Origin: Anaerolineae bacterium
GTDB taxonomy: Bacteria > Chloroflexota > Anaerolineae > Aggregatilineales > Phototrophicaceae
Reading direction: 5' to 3'
DNA: 64,000 bases
NCBI GenBank assembly: GCA_022822305.1
Contig: JAJEBY010000002.1
Location: 124,001-188,000, forward strand
Shown here: piece by piece, positions 60,808 to 64,000 of the stretch
How positions within the stretch are numbered: position 1 is the stretch's first letter
Layout: every line of letters begins with the position of its first letter
Position numbers and translations under genes: made by a program
The notes under the pieces: model-generated
Seen by the model: only the letters and a program-made list of their open reading frames with translations
What the model was told of the DNA's origin: nothing
The model's database searches: none

Positions 60808-62228
60808 CAGGTATTAGTCTTGATGCGATAGACGTAGCTGCGTACCTGAATGGCAAACGCCGTACAAATTCTACGGTCCGCCATTCGAGTAGCTAGACGT
60901 TGATCGGTCTCTTCCAAGGCATCGTATGACGTGAATACCGTCGGTTTCTGCGTCAAATAGCGTTTTTCGATAATCTGGAACAGTTTTTCTTTTGCCCAGG
61001 GAGTAGCGCTAGCGAGGCTCACATCATCGAGGATCAGAACGGAAGAGTTGACAATTTCATTAAACTGCTTGTCAAATCTTGCATTCACGGAAGGATCGAA
61101 AGCCAGTCGCAATTGGTCAAGCAAGTCCGGTATAGACATGAATCGGGCTTCTCTTCCGCGCTCAAAAATGTCATAAGCAATGGCAGCTGCGAGATGGGTT
61201 TTGCCGGTACCGTAGTCTCCCATAATGAACAACCAGCCGACAGGTTTCGCCGCCCACTTCTGAGCAATCTTCTTTGCATTCGCCAGATTATTGGCTTCGC
61301 TGCGCAGCGCGCTACTGGTGTCAAACGTGTCGAACCTCATTTTCTTGTAAAGTTGCATATTGATCGGACCGACGTTGCCGCCTCTCGATAAACGACGGCG
61401 GTAATCTGGCGCTGTAATCGTCACGCGTTTGACCGCGCTTCTATCCTGCAGGCGGCTGGTAACCCGTGGATCGAGGTCATCTATCGCTACATTGGTTGTG
61501 ATTACGGTAGGCTTGGCCTCGACCAAACGATAATTCAACAACTGGAAAATCTTTTCGTTTGCCCATTCACTGCGCTTTTCGACGCCCAGATCATCGAGCA
61601 CGAGCAACGCCGTTTTCCGTATGCGGTCGAAGTAATCATCAAAGGATGCGTCTACGCTTGAATCAAAGGTTGTTCGCAACAGGTCGAGCAAATCTGGCAC
61701 GGTGATAAAGATCACCTGTTCACCGAAGGTTTCCAGACGATGGTTAGCGATGGCGGATGCCAAATGCGTCTTTCCGCAACCGAATTCTCCTTCGTAGACC
61801 AGGAAACCCGTTGGGTCTTCTGAAAACGCCAGTCCAGCTGCCTTTGCCTCTTGCAAAGAGACAATGACATTTTGAGTATAGCTCCCGCCCAGTGACGGGA
61901 TCTTGAACGCGTCGAAAGTCTTCCCACGGTATGCCTGCAAATTGCCATAGCGCCGCAACCGTCTGTGCATATCCTTGTCGTGCTTTACCGGGTAGTTTGG
62001 ACAGCGCTGGAATCGTCCAAAGCGGGGGTCGTCAAGCGGCACGTCGATTATAAGCACACCGCTGCCGGCGCAGATTGGGCAGCGCCTATCGGGATGCTCG
62101 GGATCTTTACAGACGACGTCTACTGCCGATTCAAGTGCGTGGGAATCGGCATCAGCTTTTGACGTAATCTTTCCATTTTCCGGAGGTGTACCGCTTGTGT
62201 CGCTCAAGATCTCGTCCAGATTCTTCAC
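60807..62228 (-). CDS. tandem double DnaC/IstB-like ATPase (putative helicase loader)
   Basis: A 473-residue protein consisting of an N-terminal Cys-rich part (DRRCPICAGSG and FQRCPNYP, a likely zinc knuckle), one DnaC-type AAA+ domain and a second one of the same kind. Domain 1: Walker A GEFGCGKTHLASAIANH, Walker B LLVLDDLGVEKRSEWA, arginine finger SRLQDR. Domain 2: GDYGTGKTHLAAAIAY, VLILDDVSLASATPWA, TRMADRR. Both ATPase sites look intact. It lies directly downstream of dnaB and a DnaD-like gene and overlaps the latter by about 77 bases from a GTG start (a TTG seven codons on is another choice). Role as DnaB loader is inferred from family and position. Confidence 0.82.
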   Translation of the reverse strand: MKNLDEILSDTSGTPPENGKITSKADADSHALESAVDVVCKDPEHPDRRCPICAGSGVLIIDVPLDDPRFGRFQRCPNYPVKHDKDMHRRLRRYGNLQAYRGKTFDAFKIPSLGGSYTQNVIVSLQEAKAAGLAFSEDPTGFLVYEGEFGCGKTHLASAIANHRLETFGEQVIFITVPDLLDLLRTTFDSSVDASFDDYFDRIRKTALLVLDDLGVEKRSEWANEKIFQLLNYRLVEAKPTVITTNVAIDDLDPRVTSRLQDRSAVKRVTITAPDYRRRLSRGGNVGPINMQLYKKMRFDTFDTSSALRSEANNLANAKKIAQKWAAKPVGWLFIMGDYGTGKTHLAAAIAYDIFERGREARFMSIPDLLDQLRLAFDPSVNARFDKQFNEIVNSSVLILDDVSLASATPWAKEKLFQIIEKRYLTQKPTVFTSYDALEETDQRLATRMADRRICTAFAIQVRSYVYRIKTNT

Positions 62229-62859
62229 CGCGGCGTCCTTCCCGCTGCCAGCTTTCCAGCACTTTGCGAATATACCGCCAATTGCGCGCGTTGCGTTCGA
62301 CGGCGTATCGCATGGCGTCTTCGATCCATTCGCAGGGATAGGTCGCTTCGGCCTCTTTAATCGCTTCGGCGATCATGGGCGTGAGCGCGCCGATATTGGC
62401 CTCATACAGGCCGTATAATGTTGGCCGAACGGGCAAGATTTCGATCTCATCGCTTGCGACGGGCAGCCAGTCGCCGAGCTCGATTTGACGATGTACGGTT
62501 TGTCCGTCTTCGTCGTTGAGCATGAGTATTCGCCGCGTCTGTCCCGCCAGCTCTATCTGTGATTCCAGAAGCGTTCCGCGCGCGATTGCCTTGCTAATGG
62601 CGCCTTGAAGCAAATCGCCGGCGGGTTGCGATTGGTCGATTTGAGCGATGCCGCGCATCAAGTTTTCGTCGGCCAGCAACTCAGCCTGACGCAGGTAGCG
62701 ATATTCCCCTTCCTTCTGTTCCAATGCCAAGAGGCAAAAGAGCGTCAGCTTCATTTCCGCTAGATCGTCAATCTCCGCAAGCGAGCGGTAGATGTATTCG
62801 GCTGGCACCGATAGACGTTTGCGTTGGCTGGCGCGAGAACCCGCTGCTAAGGACTTCAT
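62152..62859 (-). CDS. DnaD-domain replication protein
   Basis: A 235-residue protein. The C-terminal part (YEANIGALTPMIAEAIKEAE, then PCEWIEDAMRYAVERNARNWRYIRKVLESW) is the DnaD/DnaB2 domain, including the YxxxIxxN-like end, which binds DNA and helps load the helicase in Firmicutes. The N-terminal part resembles a winged helix (EMKLTLFCLLALEQKEGEY). ATG 62859 or an overlapping TTG at 62868 may be the start, the latter sharing TTGA with the dnaB stop. It links dnaB and the loader gene on one transcript. Confidence 0.85.
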   Translation of the reverse strand: MKSLAAGSRASQRKRLSVPAEYIYRSLAEIDDLAEMKLTLFCLLALEQKEGEYRYLRQAELLADENLMRGIAQIDQSQPAGDLLQGAISKAIARGTLLESQIELAGQTRRILMLNDEDGQTVHRQIELGDWLPVASDEIEILPVRPTLYGLYEANIGALTPMIAEAIKEAEATYPCEWIEDAMRYAVERNARNWRYIRKVLESWQREGRRGEESGRDLERHKRYTSGKWKDYVKS

Positions 62860-62864
62860 GTCGG

Positions 62865-64000
62865 TCAATCCAGATTACTCAAATCAACTTGTCTTATCTC
62901 GCCGTCCACGAACTTCATGATAGATTTCTTGAATAGCAGCTCGACCCTGCCGGTGGGACCGTGTCGATGCTTTGACAGGATCACTTCGGCCACATTGGGA
63001 TATTCCACGGAATCCGGGTTATACACTTCGTCGCGGTAAAGAAACAGAACTGCATCGGCATCTTGTTCGATGCTGCCGCTTTCACGCAAGTCGGATAGTT
63101 GCGGGCGTTTGTCCTGACGCTGCTCCACCGCTCGCGACAATTGCGCGGTAGATAATACGGTCACGTTGAGCTCGCGGGCGAGGTCTTTCAGCGAACGGCT
63201 AATATAGCTGATTTCTTGTACGCGATTGTTCTCGTACGCTCTGCCCGCCGACATCAATTGCATATAATCCACGATCACCAGGTCGAGACCGAATTCGTGC
63301 TGGAGACGGCGGCATTTGGTGCGCATTTCAATCGGGGATATCGATGGCGTATCATCAATGAATAGCTTTAGCCCGGACAGCCTGCCGATAGCTTCGGCAA
63401 AACGACTTTGATCTCTGGGATTGAGTTTGGCCGAGCGCAGCTGTTGGATGCTTAGGCCGGTTTCCATGGAAATCAGGCGTTGCACCATTTGCTCCGCGCC
63501 CATTTCCATCGTGAACAACGCCACTCGTTGCCGGTACGTCCGCGCGGCATAAAGCGCGACGGTCAGGACCCAGCTGGTTTTCCCCATGCCAGGTCGCCCG
63601 GCGAAGACGATCAAGTCCGACTTCTGGAAGCCGCCCATCATCTTGTCTAGCTCTTTGAATCCGGTAGGCAAGCCGATGCCGCCTTGGCCGGTCGCAATCA
63701 GCCTTTCCACTTCGTCGTAGTATTCGCTGAGCGCATCCGACAACGAAATAAACTCGCGCCTGATCTGGCTGTTGCTGACTGCGAATAGCGCCTGCTCGGC
63801 GTCGCTGATGACTTTATCGATCTGCAATTCTTCGTTGTGCGCCAGCTCACGAATCTCATCGGATGCCCTCAGCATCTTGCGGCGAATCGACGTGCGCTCG
63901 ACCAGCCTGCCATATACTTCGGCGTGTACCGCGGACGGCGTATTGTTGACCAGGCTCGTCAAATAAGCCTGGCCGCCGACTTCTTCCAAAGTGCCCAAGT
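62865..64000 (-). CDS. dnaB: replicative DNA helicase DnaB (5' end beyond window)
   Basis: The C-terminal 377 residues of the hexameric replicative helicase are inside the window, and the N-terminal helical collar continues past the right edge. Visible: the last part of the N-domain (GTLEEVGGQAYLTSLVNNTPSAV), the linker, Walker A FAGRPGMGKTSW, FTMEMGAEQMVQRL, Walker B LVIVDYMQLMSAG, the RecA-like motif VTVLSTAQLSRAVEQR, and LRESGSIEQDADAVLFLYRDEVY. No intein interrupts the ATPase domain, although DnaB is a common host for them. It leads a run of six same-strand genes. Confidence 0.97.
   Translation of the reverse strand, partial: LGTLEEVGGQAYLTSLVNNTPSAVHAEVYGRLVERTSIRRKMLRASDEIRELAHNEELQIDKVISDAEQALFAVSNSQIRREFISLSDALSEYYDEVERLIATGQGGIGLPTGFKELDKMMGGFQKSDLIVFAGRPGMGKTSWVLTVALYAARTYRQRVALFTMEMGAEQMVQRLISMETGLSIQQLRSAKLNPRDQSRFAEAIGRLSGLKLFIDDTPSISPIEMRTKCRRLQHEFGLDLVIVDYMQLMSAGRAYENNRVQEISYISRSLKDLARELNVTVLSTAQLSRAVEQRQDKRPQLSDLRESGSIEQDADAVLFLYRDEVYNPDSVEYPNVAEVILSKHRHGPTGRVELLFKKSIMKFVDGEIRQVDLSNLD

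Noticed and set aside
60807..62228. IstB transposon helper ATPase of an IS21-type element
   Set aside because: No transposase, inverted repeats or target duplications are seen, and the gene is linked to dnaB and a DnaD-domain gene.

Overview
The window is a gene-dense, moderately GC-rich bacterial chromosome segment with about 58 protein genes, most of them in short same-strand runs that overlap or nearly touch. No rRNA, tRNA, CRISPR array, insertion sequence, integrase or phage structural gene was seen. Several families point to the Chloroflexota: a Ycf45-like AAA ATPase with R3H tail, a Helicase_C_3 (XPB/Ssl2-like) protein with a zinc-ribbon partner, a DnaD-domain protein and DnaC-like loader beside dnaB, a short EF-Ts, and many start codons read as GTG or TTG. 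This placement is inference from gene content. The genes suggest a heterotroph that takes up sugars and ammonium, oxidises substrates with a P450 and makes its own cysteine and histidine.

Layout. 0.1-12 kb: M42 aminopeptidase, cytochrome P450, ribulokinase, ammonium transporter, D-aminoacyl-tRNA deacylase, VOC protein, ABC-F ATPase, TPR protein, glycosyltransferase. 12-17 kb: pyrH, a MerB-like protein read through an in-frame TGA, tsf, rpsB, hisC, a GNAT. 17-32 kb: an esterase-like protein without a visible nucleophile, rsmI, Helicase_C_3/zinc-ribbon pair, PhzF, M24 peptidase, thioesterase, WD40, DinB, xpt, Gfo/Idh/MocA, GNAT-like, R3H ATPase and ARMT1-like proteins. 32-37 kb: flavin-binding protein, dnaN, DUF4342, nucleoside hydrolase, MalY/PatB. 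37-43.5 kb: an assimilatory sulfate reduction and siroheme operon (cysH, met8, cbiX, cobA, sulfite reductase). 43.5-50 kb: SDR, rho with a long leader, sugar ABC importer. 50-58 kb: PfkB kinase, ECF sigma factor with membrane partner, HisRS-like gene plus hisG, oxidoreductase, membrane glycosyltransferase. 58-64 kb: a replication cluster (dnaB, DnaD-like, a tandem double DnaC-like loader) running into a GNAT, a ketol-acid-reductoisomerase-like protein and a HAD phosphatase.

Two observations stand out. First, the leader of the sulfate-reduction operon holds two short cysteine-rich ORFs in tandem (4 and 7 Cys codons). Each is followed by an intrinsic terminator, and each has a segment just past its Cys codons that can pair with the 5' arm of that terminator. 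This is the architecture of two ribosome-dependent cysteine attenuators in series. Second, the MerB-like gene upstream of pyrH is split by one in-frame TGA. The reading frame and family similarity continue across it, and the TGA falls where relatives, as I recall them, carry cysteine. A hairpin with a GGUC apical loop follows at nearly the spacing of the E. coli fdhF SECIS. It is a strong candidate selenoprotein.

Other points: the double-ATPase helicase loader, a HisRS paralogue next to hisG with altered histidine-site residues, a KARI-like protein lacking one metal-ligand Glu, and an 11-nt copy of the 16S rRNA 3' end in the rho leader, which on the other strand is a perfect ribosome binding site for a 20-codon ORF.
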